64,000 nucleotides of DNA from Lycocorax pyrrhopterus obiensis (taxonomy: Eukaryota > Chordata > Aves > Passeriformes > Paradisaeidae). A program made the translations under genes and the position numbers. Positions within the stretch are counted from its first letter, which is position 1; each line of letters starts with the position of its first letter. The stretch is taken from positions 55,404,660-55,468,659 of the forward strand of contig JACSVZ010000002.1 in NCBI GenBank assembly GCA_014706295.1. The letters are read 5' to 3'. The notes under the pieces are model-generated. The model had not been told where the DNA came from, did no database searches, and worked only from the letters and a program-made list of their open reading frames with translations. Below, piece after piece: positions 1-11,051 of the stretch.

Positions 1-654
1 TAGAGCAAGAGACAAATCACAGTACCACTTGAAAGGCCATCATACCCAGTAATTCTTTATTCTCAGTAGATCTGTTAGAGCATAGGCCTCATGCTATTGA
101 TGCAGCACTAACCTAAGTCTCCATAGCTATGCTATTAAAACTCAAAATTAACAATAATAGAGAAACAACCATAATTCAAAAGGACATCGTTTTCTTCCTG
201 GGTGCTGCTATTCACTCTGTTGTCTTACTGAAAAAGCCCATAGAAGTTGTGAAACAAATTATCACCAACAAATCCTTCACAAATAAATTTCATCAGCTAC
301 ATTGAAATAAAGTCTTTAAATATCTACTAAGGAAAATGTAGAGCTACAATATCTTTGGATAAAGAACTGTTTGGACTACAGAAGCATCACAGAAACACTA
401 GACTACTAGTTTTTATTTTTTTGAATAAACCAGCAAAAGCACAGGTAGTCATGTTATCATGCTTTTCAATTCAACTAGTATTTTATTCGAGAGAGCATAC
501 CAAATACAGCACTCTTCCTTGCTCATAGTAGCTTGGGCGTCAATACAGATTGCTTTCTACAGCCTGCTTTAAACGAAGTCCAGTCTTAGAAAAGTAAAGA
601 CTGGCCACTACAGTCTTGATTTCAGTTTCACTGGTGTGCTGGTTTAACAAAACT
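1..654. other. AT-rich non-coding sequence, nothing recognised
   Basis: No coding exon, repeat family or RNA gene could be recognised on either strand. If the gene order inferred for this locus is right, this would be deep intron of a minus-strand gene (LRRFIP2), but nothing here proves it. Confidence 0.4.
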
Positions 655-659
655 TAGCT

Positions 660-1735
660 TGTGGAGGCAGGAGAACTCAACACTTCTGTGTCCGGCACAG
701 AGCCAATCGCTGAAAGCTCTGACAGTGGGCAGGTTACTAGACCAATTAGACAAGCTGCGAACGCCTCTGTGATGACATATTTAAGAAAGGAGAAACTGCG
801 AGAAGTTCTCTTTTTCTTGCTCCCCTGCAAGGGGTGGCGTGGTGGCGGCCCCTTCCCGGAAAAGGGCTGCTGGGCCCTCCCGGTGCAGCGGCCGGGACCG
901 TGCCGCTGGGAGGGACCATCCCGGCTCCGCGAGCAGTCACGCGGCCAGCATGGCCCGCGCAGTGCCAGCAGACCCCTCCTGAGGCCGGCACGGCCCGTGC
1001 GGAACCGGGCAGAAACACCGCACAGCTGGCAGCGAGAGACACGGCGAGTATTTCCCCAACGCAGAGCCCGGACAAGATCCACTTCTCAGCTGCAACTTAC
1101 AGACGCCAATTTTCTTCCAAGTCAGAGAAAAAGGAAAAGTGAGGTCACATGAGGAAGGGCAACAGGGTAGCACCGAGGTCGGTGGGGAAGGGAGGGGGAA
1201 GAGGCGCTCCAAGCACCAGAGCTGAGATTCTCCTGCAAGCCGTTTGTTGTGTAATACAAAAAACTGTTTCCCCATAATTCATGAAGTGCATGGGGGGGTA
1301 CAGAGATCCACGTGCAGCCCGTGAAGAGGAATTCTCATGCTGGAGCGTGTAGATGCTGACAGGCGATGACCTAATAAAGAACTTGAACAGAGAGAGATGA
1401 CCCTTATTTTAGAGATCGAAGAAGCAAGCCTTTGCTTCCAAACTAGAACAGCTCATCCTTAAAAGACTAAACCCCATGAACTACTATGACCCACACGAGG
1501 CAGTTGTGGGAAGACTGCGTGAGCCGTGGGAGGGATTTTCACATTGCAGCAGGTTCGGGCAGGCTGTTGCTTGTGAAGGTTGAAAACACGATAGAAAAGT
1601 TCACAGAGAACTATCTCCTGTGGGAAGGATCCTACGGCATAGCAGAAGAAGAAACTCTTTTTCCTTAAACATAAAGAAAGACTCTTAAGAAGTGAAATAC
1701 TGACCAAAAGCCGATGTTTGTTTCCTTGCACAGGT
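660..1735 (+). mobile_element. Probable LTR-derived block (avian ERV), boundaries uncertain
   Basis: A GC- and CpG-rich block interrupts AT-rich DNA. It starts with TGTGGAGGCAGG at 660, has a TATA-like ATATTTAAG at about 777-785, a CpG-rich middle (830-1080), and an AATAAAG polyadenylation-type signal near 1372. This order of U3-like, TATA, GC-rich and poly(A) signal suits a retroviral LTR. Sequence beyond 1390 may be the rest of the LTR or internal ERV sequence. I found no target-site duplication and no protein domain, so the family and both ends are unproven. The open frames across it are CpG-rich chance frames. Confidence 0.45.
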
Positions 1736-1739
1736 GGTG

Positions 1740-3540
1740 GAAAGAGGGAGGGACGGGGGAAGAAAGGTGTTCTGAAAGTTTGCTTTAGTTCTTATTATCC
1801 TTTTATTTTTAATTCTGTCAACAATAAATCATCTTTATACTGTTTAAGTTTGGAACCTGTTTTGCCTTAAAGTGTTTTTCCCCTAATCCTAATCTCAACT
1901 CATGAAATCTCCCCCCTCCTCTGCTCAGCTATAGCAGAGGAAAATAAGTGAATAGTTTTTTCATGGGTGCCTGCATAGCCAGTGTCAAAACCAGACAACT
2001 GGTCATTATTCTCTATACAGTCTTTAGACCAGACACACATAAATAAAATACATTATGATAAAGATCCGTTGTAATATTATCTAATTGAAGTACAGTTTAT
2101 TAAAAAGTGACATAACATACCAAGTTCTGTTTCTCTGAAATAAAAATTCAGCTGTGCATTGTCCAAGATCTAGCGACTCTGACACTATTTCAGAAGCTTC
2201 CTAATGGAACTTCCGACTGATAAAAAGAAATGGGATAGCTGAATTTTCTTCAAGACTTCAACTGCAAATAAGATGAGGTATTTAAACCTGGTACACTTAC
2301 ACTGGTGGCTTAAATAATTCAGCATGGAATTTCTTCAGAGAATTGATCAAAAAAGGACATAGAAGGCTACAGAGGAGACTTTTGTAACAGAAGAAATTGG
2401 ATAGAAAAACAAGGAAGAAGCCCTCAAGACTTTGCTTGGGTCAGAAAAAAGGACTATTTAATAAATGATTAATTTATAACTAAATCTGCGAATTCTCTTT
2501 TGTATATGAACACACTCATACTACTCATATTTACCTCCTATTGTAATGACAAACATGTTTTTAAACCAATCCTGTATTTCTTTGGGTATTAGCTCTGGCC
2601 TAAGTAACAAAACAAAGCAATCTGTTCACCACTGAGTTCTGGAATTCCTCATTTCAAAATAGGGACCAGAAACTTTTATTTTGTTCATGTAATGGAAGTG
2701 TTTCCTTGTACCTGCATAAGAAGCATTTCATTCTAGAAGATGATTATCCTGGCTGTTTTCAAGCAGTTAAGCAGTACCTTACAGCAGTATTCACTTTGAT
2801 CGGTTTATTTTATTGCATATGTTTAGTAAATATAGAGGTAGCAAGACAATAGTCTCCTCCCAGGAGGTGACACAGTCAGTTTTCTGATTCTCACCTAAAA
2901 CCCAATTATTATAAGCTATTTACAGTCATTTAGAAAGCCATCTCTGCTTCTTCAATTTTTTCATCTTTGTTTTTAAATACATATTCTACCACAATCTTTT
3001 GAAAAACTTTTTATCTCAACTTTAAGGATAACATGTAGTTCTTCAGTTAAATCAAAGGTATTTTTGGCAAGAAAGAAAGAAGAAAAGAAAGAAGATGAAA
3101 CATTAACTTGAATGCCTTTGTAAAGATTCAGTCTGAAGCCTCTCCTTTCTGATGTATTTTTCTTAGTCTCTTCATAGCAATGACCATGTTTTTTCCCAGG
3201 TAAGCAGCATGATATTAACACAGAATTGATATGGTAGAAGCTTCTCTTCCTGTTGATCAAGGAGAAGCATAACATCTATCTCCATAGTGTAGGTAGGCAT
3301 CTTTTTCTTTTCCCTTGCCCGCAAGAAGGAACTCACTAGAAAGCAACAGTATTTTATTTCTAATTTTTATACTCTGGAGAAGGTGATTCATTAATTGGCT
3401 CACATTCAGCATAAAAGCTTCATAAAGTTAAAACATAGGCTATTCTAAAATGTTATTCACCTCTGAAAAAATTAGAATTATTTTGTCATCATGGGCTGAT
3501 GTATACCTGTAACATAGAACTCGTTTCTCTCTCTGCCAAG
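1740..3540. other. AT-rich non-coding sequence, nothing recognised
   Basis: No exon, RNA gene or identifiable repeat seen. Short open frames here lack domain-like composition. Confidence 0.4.
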
Positions 3541-3601
3541 GGATATGCAGTCCTGCAGTTTCCAACGCAGGGGGCCCGGTTAAAGGAGCATTTTACTTCT
3601 T

Positions 3602-3615
3602 CCACCAGATGGCGG
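3602..3615 (+). promoter_or_regulatory. CTCF-like motif (overlaps a YY1-like core)
   Basis: CCACCAGATGGCGG matches the CTCF core CCASYAGRKGGCRS at every position, in forward orientation. The GATGGCGGC part also resembles a YY1 site. It lies in an isolated CpG-rich patch (about 3540-3725) within AT-rich DNA. Occupancy is not shown by sequence alone. Confidence 0.5.
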
Positions 3616-3819
3616 CGGTGAGGGCATCGACTGTCCCTGCTGCGGAACCCGCCGCTCCCTGTCTGCCACGGGTGCGGGGCATGGCACTAGGACACCCTGC
3701 CAGCCCTGGCTATGCATCAGGGTGAGCATTTTAAAAATGTTCACCGTAATTCTTAATAGATAACTACATATAGCAACTTAAACTTTATTTCATCTTTTCT
3801 CATTAAGCAAAGGACTGTG

Positions 3820-3892
3820 CCCATGGCAGGGGGGTGGCAACTAGATGATCTGTAAGGTCCCTTCCAATCCAAACCATTCTGTGATTCCTTCT
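3820..3892 (+). mobile_element. CR1 LINE 3' end fragment
   Basis: The stretch reads like the CR1 3' tail: CCATGGCAGGGGG, then GATGATCTGTAAGGTCCC, TTCCAATCC, AACCATTCTGTGATTC, ending in the short ATTCTGTG/ATTC-type terminal repeat of avian CR1. Only about 70 bp remain, a typical 5'-truncated insertion on the plus strand. Confidence 0.8.
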
Positions 3893-6800
3893 GCTGCTCA
3901 TTTCTTCTGTATTCTCATTTCAATGCTTTTTACCCTTATCTCCATACTGTTTCATGAAGTCAAGGCAACATCATCATTTACATGCCAAAAGTATTTCTTA
4001 TGGCTCCTGAGAAGTATCTTTTCCATTTACTTCTGATGTCTCTGCTCCAGTTGCCTACAAACCAGACACTGTAAACAACAAAATCTTAAGTTTTAACATG
4101 ACTTAAAGGTTTAAGAGTCTTTATTTCTGATGTCTCATTCTTTTTCTATTTATTGTACAGATTCATATATATATTATAAAATCTCTAGAATATCCTATAT
4201 CCTATAAAATATCTTTAACCACTATTAAAAACAAAACCAAACAAGACTTTGTATTAATAATAAAGTAGAAATAGCCAATTGAAAAATATTTAGGGATCTC
4301 TTACTAAAACAATTTTAAAAATCACCTAGCACCTACAAAGACAATATCCATGAAGACGGAATTCTTTGGGGCTTTGCTTGTTTCTTAACAGAAGCTGAAC
4401 CTACATGAAGAGAAAAAAACATGTACTAAACTTTAAATAGATTCATATGACAAAGACTATGCTGTTAACTGTTTCTAAATTCATGATATAGCCCTCAAAC
4501 ATTTAAAAATATTCAACTTTTAGCTTTTTCTACCATGGTAATTCAGTAACATTACATCTTTACCAAAGTGAGAACAACTGCACTCTACTCAGTGTTGAGC
4601 AACTACAGAGTGAATTTTAAATCAAAATGAATCTTCATTCTCTCCCATGAGAAAAAACCTTAAGAGTTTTCCATGCTCTTGCTATATAGTGAAAATAGTC
4701 ATGAGAACAGTTCCTGAAAAAAAAACCAAACACCAAACCAAAACACAGAGACAAGATCCTACAACACAGAAATCCAGTGAAATCTGTTGCAATCACTGTC
4801 CACAAGCTCTAGTTTTGTGTCATCTAGTAACACAGCCCTGAAGAATGGAAGAGTTGCTGATGCAAACACTCAAAAAAAGGCTATAGGTAAATCCTGATTG
4901 TGCCTTCAAACTGCTGTTTAGCAGGTTGAAGATGGTAAGATGACACGTCAGACTCTTCTCACTCTCTGCCATGATATTCATTGTATCTGAGCATGAACCA
5001 CAGGCAATGCAAAAACACAAGTGACTAAACCCTCTGTTCTCGCATAATCAGACTGGTTTTGGAGAAGGAGGTCTCACGTAATCGTAAGAGATGCCTGGTG
5101 ATGACAGGTTACTGCTAAATATTTAAAATGAGCACAATCTGTCTGCAAACTACAAAGACAAGTGAAGCAGTGATGCACAACTCAGCCAAAGATACTCTGT
5201 CCACAAAAGAATTTAATAAGCAGAGAATACCCACAAAAACCCACAGGGAAAACATCTTGATACCAGCTGTATTCTGTGTAGACTCTGAACATAACCTTGA
5301 GAATATGAACCTCAAATTTCATTTATCTAGTTACGTGGGAATCCTTTTTGCTTAACAAATGAGAATATAATGTTGCCAGGAGCCCGAGGTTACACTAGAC
5401 AATCATTACCTGTACTTTGGGAAGCTCGAACTTCACAGAAGACATACGAAACTGTCTTCTACACCAGATGACTTATTCTTTATCAATATGAGAAAGCTAA
5501 CAGTTTCAGAATCCATTACAACAGTTAGAGAAAGAATCAAAAGGTCACATAAAGGAACTCTCTATATTTTCAGGAGATAGGCTTTTTTTTTCTTTTAAGA
5601 GATAAGCTAACTTCAAATTAACCTTGCTATAATTAGAATACACTCGCCACTACTCCATTTTAATGTAGTTGGGTGCTTTTACACCTAGAGCTCCTTTATT
5701 TCCTTGCAGGGAACACATGGACAATATATCTACACCTGCTCTTCCAGCTTTTGAAAAAAACATGATTAACTGTTGTACCAAGATAAAACTGCCATACTGA
5801 TCAACTGTGAGTAATCTCACTTCAGACACTGTGTAATAGGGAGAGTGCGTTGCTTCCAGGAAAGGATGCACAGATAGATCCCTGTCCCTGGGTATGTACA
5901 TCACCTTTACTCTTCCTCAGTTCCAGTGAGCAAGGAAATTCAATGCCAGGAAAAATAACACACCATAGTATAAAAAGTAGGTCCCGAAAAAAGAGGTTTA
6001 GTAACTCAAAAGTTCTTGGAGTAAGGTAGAAATTCATTCCAGTGTTGATGTTTTAGCATATTTGTGTGTAACAGAGACGTTGTAAAAATGCTTGTCTCAA
6101 TGCAGAGCCCCACATCAAGGAAAAGATGTGAAAGAGCTCTCTACATAACAAAAGTTAAGTACAAGAAATAAAGGGGAGGGGACAGCCAACAGAAGAAAAA
6201 AGTTTTCTGATGCAGAGGAAAGATGGAAAAAAATGAAAGAAATGTCAGAGGAAGCAGTCTGACCAAGAACCTCACATCCTACAACAGAGCCCTTGTCTTC
6301 CATTAAATATTTTCATATAAAATGACATAAGATTCAACCAGTGCAGAAAAAATGACTACATGGAAATGAACTCAGTGGATCAGTGCCAAAGAATTCTTTA
6401 AACCAAATTTCCCAGAAAGCAATGTTTACTGGTACTAAAAGGAAGATACCTTTTTTTTGACGCATGACATAGCACAAGGAAATCACAATTTTGTCAAACT
6501 AGAAGTAGTAACAAGGAATAAGAATAGCACTTTCTGAAATCTGAACTTTTAGAGAAAAACCATCCTGAAATGTCATACACTACATTAGAGTCACTTTACT
6601 GGAGTTCTTTGTATTACACTGATACTTCCTAGTGCAATTTTGTGACTGCTCTGAATCCCAGAGCACTTTTATGCAGTTTCACCATGCAGATCATCCTGAG
6701 TGCAGCCTTTTGTTTCCACATATTCTGTTTACTGTCTCTTAATACCTAGAACACGTTTAGGAAGATTTTCCACAGAAGACACATGGATTACAGGACTCCA

Positions 6801-9800
6801 TTCAATTCTAGTAAGTAATGTCTTCTAAAAAGATGTGATGTAAGAGAACAAAGTCCAACAGTAATTTTAAGTAAGATGATACGTATTACGTCTTGCTATT
6901 GAGATCCTTTTCTAGGTTAAACGACAAGTTGATGTTATGAACTGGAAGCATGCAAATACTCAAAGAAATTTAAGGCCATATTCTTTCTTTTTCATTCACT
7001 GTTTTCCCCAAAAAAATGAGAGATGGAACTTGATGAGTGAGATCATAAATGATCCAGAGTTCCACACAGAACTTGGCTGAGAGGGTGAGACCTTCCATTA
7101 GAACTAGAACATGACTGTGAACATGACTTTCTGAAAAGATACCAACTAAATTTTTTTTTTTACTGACAAAGCATATCTTTTACCTACAGTCTATGATAGA
7201 TACACTTGAAAGTGCCTAAAGAAACTTTCTCTTCAGAGACCTATCACCTACCTATTTTGTCTTACATACACATATATAGACAACTATTTACATTACAAAG
7301 TCAATTAGAATCTGCATTTTGCACTCATTTATGTCAACTACGGAGAGCAGCTTTGTAAATAATATAGCCCCAAAGGACCTGCATCCATTTGTATACAAAG
7401 AGTATTGAGGCTTTTGTTCCCTAGTCACAGCATTTCCACCTAGAAAAACTCTGATCCAAACAGACATCTCTAAGACTTTAAATTCCAAGTGCCTTTTTCC
7501 TATATCCAGTGGAACAAAATTCCCCCTTCTATCAACTTCTTGTTAATTGCACTTTTTGCTGGTTATCTCCAGCCCTCTTTCTTTTAGGTGGTGAAATTCC
7601 TGGTATAGTGTACATATTAGGCTTAGTTGGAAAGAAATGTGACTTCTCACGTTTGAAATAGAATCTATTACAAATATATTTTAATAACGACTACTACACA
7701 TTCAACATTAAGACACTATGCTTACCATCTTAAGAATACTACACACTGTAATAGGATAAATGTGTTTAGGTTTACACTTTGAGATAGCACCTGGATTTTT
7801 CATTTATCTTTAAGCATGTAAGTATCTGTAGAAATAGCTGCTAGGCTTAAGTGCAATTCTGTGAAGTTATACTAGTCATACAATTAATATCTCACTATGT
7901 CAACATTTCAGTAAATGTGACTTTTTGATCAATAATTCTCTTAGCTTTTATTAATCGTTGTATTTCTGGCTAATTGCATTTTTTTATGCACATCTTAAAA
8001 AAATTAACTCTTCCTGGATAATGAGATTGCTTTCATCCCTATTTCTGAATTTAAGAGACTTTAAAATTAGCAAACCTCTCTGGCAATGTTGCTCAGAGCT
8101 TCATCTTCTGCAGAAAACCTGTCTTTCACTGGAGTTCTCTTCCGTCCTGATCCAGGAGTTCCCATTTTTATTCTCTGAATCTGTATTTGAAAACACAAAC
8201 AGGAAAAAGCTCAGTTTTAATTCAGATCTGGAATTAAAAACAATCAACCAATCTACACTCCAAAATGTCCTAATTTTTCCAATCTTTAGCTACATAATAT
8301 TCAAGAAACCTACATGCAATTGGCACGTAATGGTAAAACTCTATCACAAAAGCTTGTGGCAGCTTTACAGAACACCACTGCATCCTGTTACAAGGTGCAC
8401 ATACAACATTTTTCTACTGAACAGAACCTATCAGTTTACCTACAGATTCAAAGTCAGGCACAATTGTAAACTGCTCCTGGCTCAAAAAGGATACCTCTGT
8501 AGTCTGAATTTATGCAATTCCTAAAAAGAGATGTCCTTTAAAGTTATGGATGTGAAAAAAAACCCCTATAGACAACAAAGTGTTCAAGAATTAAATTTAC
8601 ATGATCATTAGAGTTCTCCCCAAAACAGAAAAGACTCAGCAGACAAACTTTACTAAGCATCCAAGCAGGTAGATGTGGCTTGTTTACATTTTAAGGCAGG
8701 TGTTCGCATGCAGTTGGAACAACTGCTATCTTCTAAAGAAGAAGGTTTACTATAGTAGAAATAAAGACATCTTTACGCAAAACTCCCACTCATTTGCCTA
8801 ACAAGATTCTCAAATTGGGAAATGAAGAGAGAAACATACTACCATCATATCCCCAGAATACATAAGATACCCTCTTACTTTTCTTCCAGAAACCTCTTAC
8901 AAATTGCAAGCATATAAAAATGACCAACAGAACACAGCCCATATAGCCACAATCAGAAAAATGTTACACAACTCCCCCTCTCCCCCCCCCCCCCAAAAAA
9001 CCCACAACTATATTAGTTTTTTTCAAATATCCGAAAGAAATCCTACTTCCAGACGTCCAGGTCCTCCCAAATGTCAGACTAGAATTTGGTGGTAGTCCAG
9101 CTATTTGACAAGGTAAGTATCCTACACAGGGTTTGAGAAAACACCTTAGTTAGAAAAAAAATTTCTATCTGCAGGAAGAAGAGATCTAAAAGGTAACTAG
9201 TATTGGTTATCCTTTTGAAACTGAACTGGTACAAGAACTACCTTTCTTACTGGATCTAACTAGCAAAGGCTTAGTAATTGACTATAGTTTAATCGGAGGG
9301 GAAAAAGGAAAAAATCCCAAAATTACAGGAGCATTTTTGTACAATCAGAGTTTTTACTTTATTACTTTTATGCAGCAATCACAAAGTCAAAATATACTGG
9401 GGTATTTTCTGGCACTCAAAGACACCAAGTAGCATCACAGGACTTTTTTTTTCTCTTATATTTTAGCTTCTACACCTTTTCACCCCCCTTCCCTTAATAA
9501 CTTTATACCACTAGTCCTTTCTTTTCCTTGCAAGCAAGGAGATTTTTACTCTGCTTCAAATTTTACAGGTATTTTACTATTCTTCATGTGCTCAGTATTG
9601 TCACTGCTAATTCATTTGGTAACAGTCTGCATTTTTAGTCTTAAAAACAAGCAAGTAAACTTACATCTTGTACTCAGGCAAATTTAGATAAATATATGCA
9701 AAAACAGTTTGGAGATCTCAGTGACAAACATTTAAGCTCAGAGATAGAGGTTGCTGTCCACATTCCGAATGTCTCAAAAAATCTGCACCTTTTGTCAGTA

Positions 9801-10054
9801 ATTCTTATTGGCTGACTTCAAATATTAAAAGCAGATAGGGCCCAAACTAGAAGTTACATGAACACAAAATAATACTCCCCCTGCTACAGAAGGCTTTAAC
9901 GTTATACACTAGCCACAAGAAAAATCATGAAATGTTTATTACAATAAATGGGTTCATGTAAGAACAGAAATCCAATCTATCTACTAAAAGTCACTAAGCA
10001 TGAAATTATTTTAATTGGCACATTAAAGGCCCTATTTCTTTAAAAAGTATTTAC
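3893..10054. other. AT-rich non-coding sequence with simple repeats
   Basis: No coding exon or RNA gene recognised in about 6.2 kb. It holds a C-run/A-run (about 8979-9001), scattered poly(T)/poly(A) tracts, and one unusually long open frame (7958-8524, plus strand, non-ATG start) with leucine/serine/phenylalanine-rich composition and no recognised domain. The provirus insertion point follows directly. Confidence 0.4.
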
Positions 10055-10059
10055 CACAT
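10055..10059 (+). repeat. Provirus target-site duplication, left copy (CACAT)
   Basis: CACAT directly precedes the 5' LTR and is repeated exactly at 17067-17071 after the 3' LTR. A 5-bp duplication is usual for class III/spuma-like elements and some others. Confidence 0.9.
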
Positions 10060-10934
10060 TGTTGGGGGTTTGATGAGTTCTCCTGGTTTTTTTTTTTTTT
10101 TTTTTTTTCTCTTAAAGAATTTTCCCCATATCTGTTTTCCAAGGGGACGAATCACTGGGTGCTTAAGAAGAACAAAAGGGCCAGCCACAGAGGGCGGGGG
10201 TACAACTAGCTACTTGTTTTTCACCTGGGGGGTGGGGGAGCAGGGTTTGCTGGTACCCGCGGAGTGAGGAAGGTGTGGGTCAGAGCTGGAGGTTTCTTCT
10301 TTTCGGCGGTTTTTTTTTTTTCCTTCCACCTGAGAAACCCGGATTCCGAAGCCCACCTTTCCCTGCCCTGCTGGGAGCCGGGCCGCAGCCGCTTTGCTCC
10401 TGCTGCCTCTTGGACCCTTCGCTACACTGTAACCCTGCACACCCTCGCCAGCTGAGACCTCCCGGCGCTCCCACTGCAGCCCCGCAGTTTGCTACATCTC
10501 GTCTGCCACCCGGGATCTGTGCTCATCTCTGCTGCTCCAGTCTGCTGCTCCCGAGGGTCCGGCCGGACACCGGGATCAGCCACCCAGAGGGTTTGTGAAG
10601 CTTTTCGTCCATCCTTTCCCGGGACCCTGAGCCGCTCCTGCCAGCTGTGACTGGAACTGCACCGAAGGGGGGGGAGGGGTGCCCGACAGCCGAGAGGGGC
10701 TGGCACTGGGTTTGTGGTTGTGTTTGCTGTTACTGCCATAGTTATTGTTGTTTGTTTGCCTTGTCATACATATATATATATTAGTAAAGAACTGTTATTC
10801 CTACCCCTCATATCTTTGCCTGAAAGCCCCTTAATTTCAAAATTATAATAATTCGGAGGGAAGGGGGTTGCATTTTCCATTTCAGGGGAGGCTTCTGCCT
10901 TCCTTGACAGACACCTGTCTTTCAAACCAGGACA
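10060..10934 (+). repeat. 5' long terminal repeat of the provirus
   Basis: Begins TGTTGGGGGTTTGATG and ends CCAGGACA (TG...CA). It has a poly(T) tract near its start, a GC-rich U3-like middle, a TATA-like ATATATATAT run at about 10770-10781, and AGTAAA at 10783-10788, a possible variant poly(A) signal. No AATAAA was seen on this strand, so the U3/R/U5 borders are uncertain. It is nearly identical to 16182-17066. Confidence 0.95.
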
Positions 10935-10939
10935 GATCT

Positions 10940-10957
10940 TGGCGCCCAACGTGGGGC
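10940..10957 (+). promoter_or_regulatory. Primer-binding site, tRNA-Lys(1,2) type
   Basis: TGGCGCCCAACGTGGGGC lies 5 bp after the 5' LTR. It is the 18-nt complement expected for the 3' end of tRNA-Lys1,2, the primer used by foamy viruses and some betaretroviruses. ERV-L elements are named for a leucine primer, so this differs from the mammalian type. Confidence 0.9.
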
Positions 10958-11051
10958 CTGAGGGCATCAAGAAAAAAGGGGTGAAAAAGGAATAACAGTT
11001 CCTGGGTAACTTAATTCTGTGCTGAATATAGAAACCTTGTTAGGCAGCACT

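Noticed and set aside
8979..9003. C-run/A-run as a CRISPR or structured repeat
   Set aside because: A plain homopolymer tract in a eukaryotic intron-like region; no spaced repeats exist anywhere in the window.
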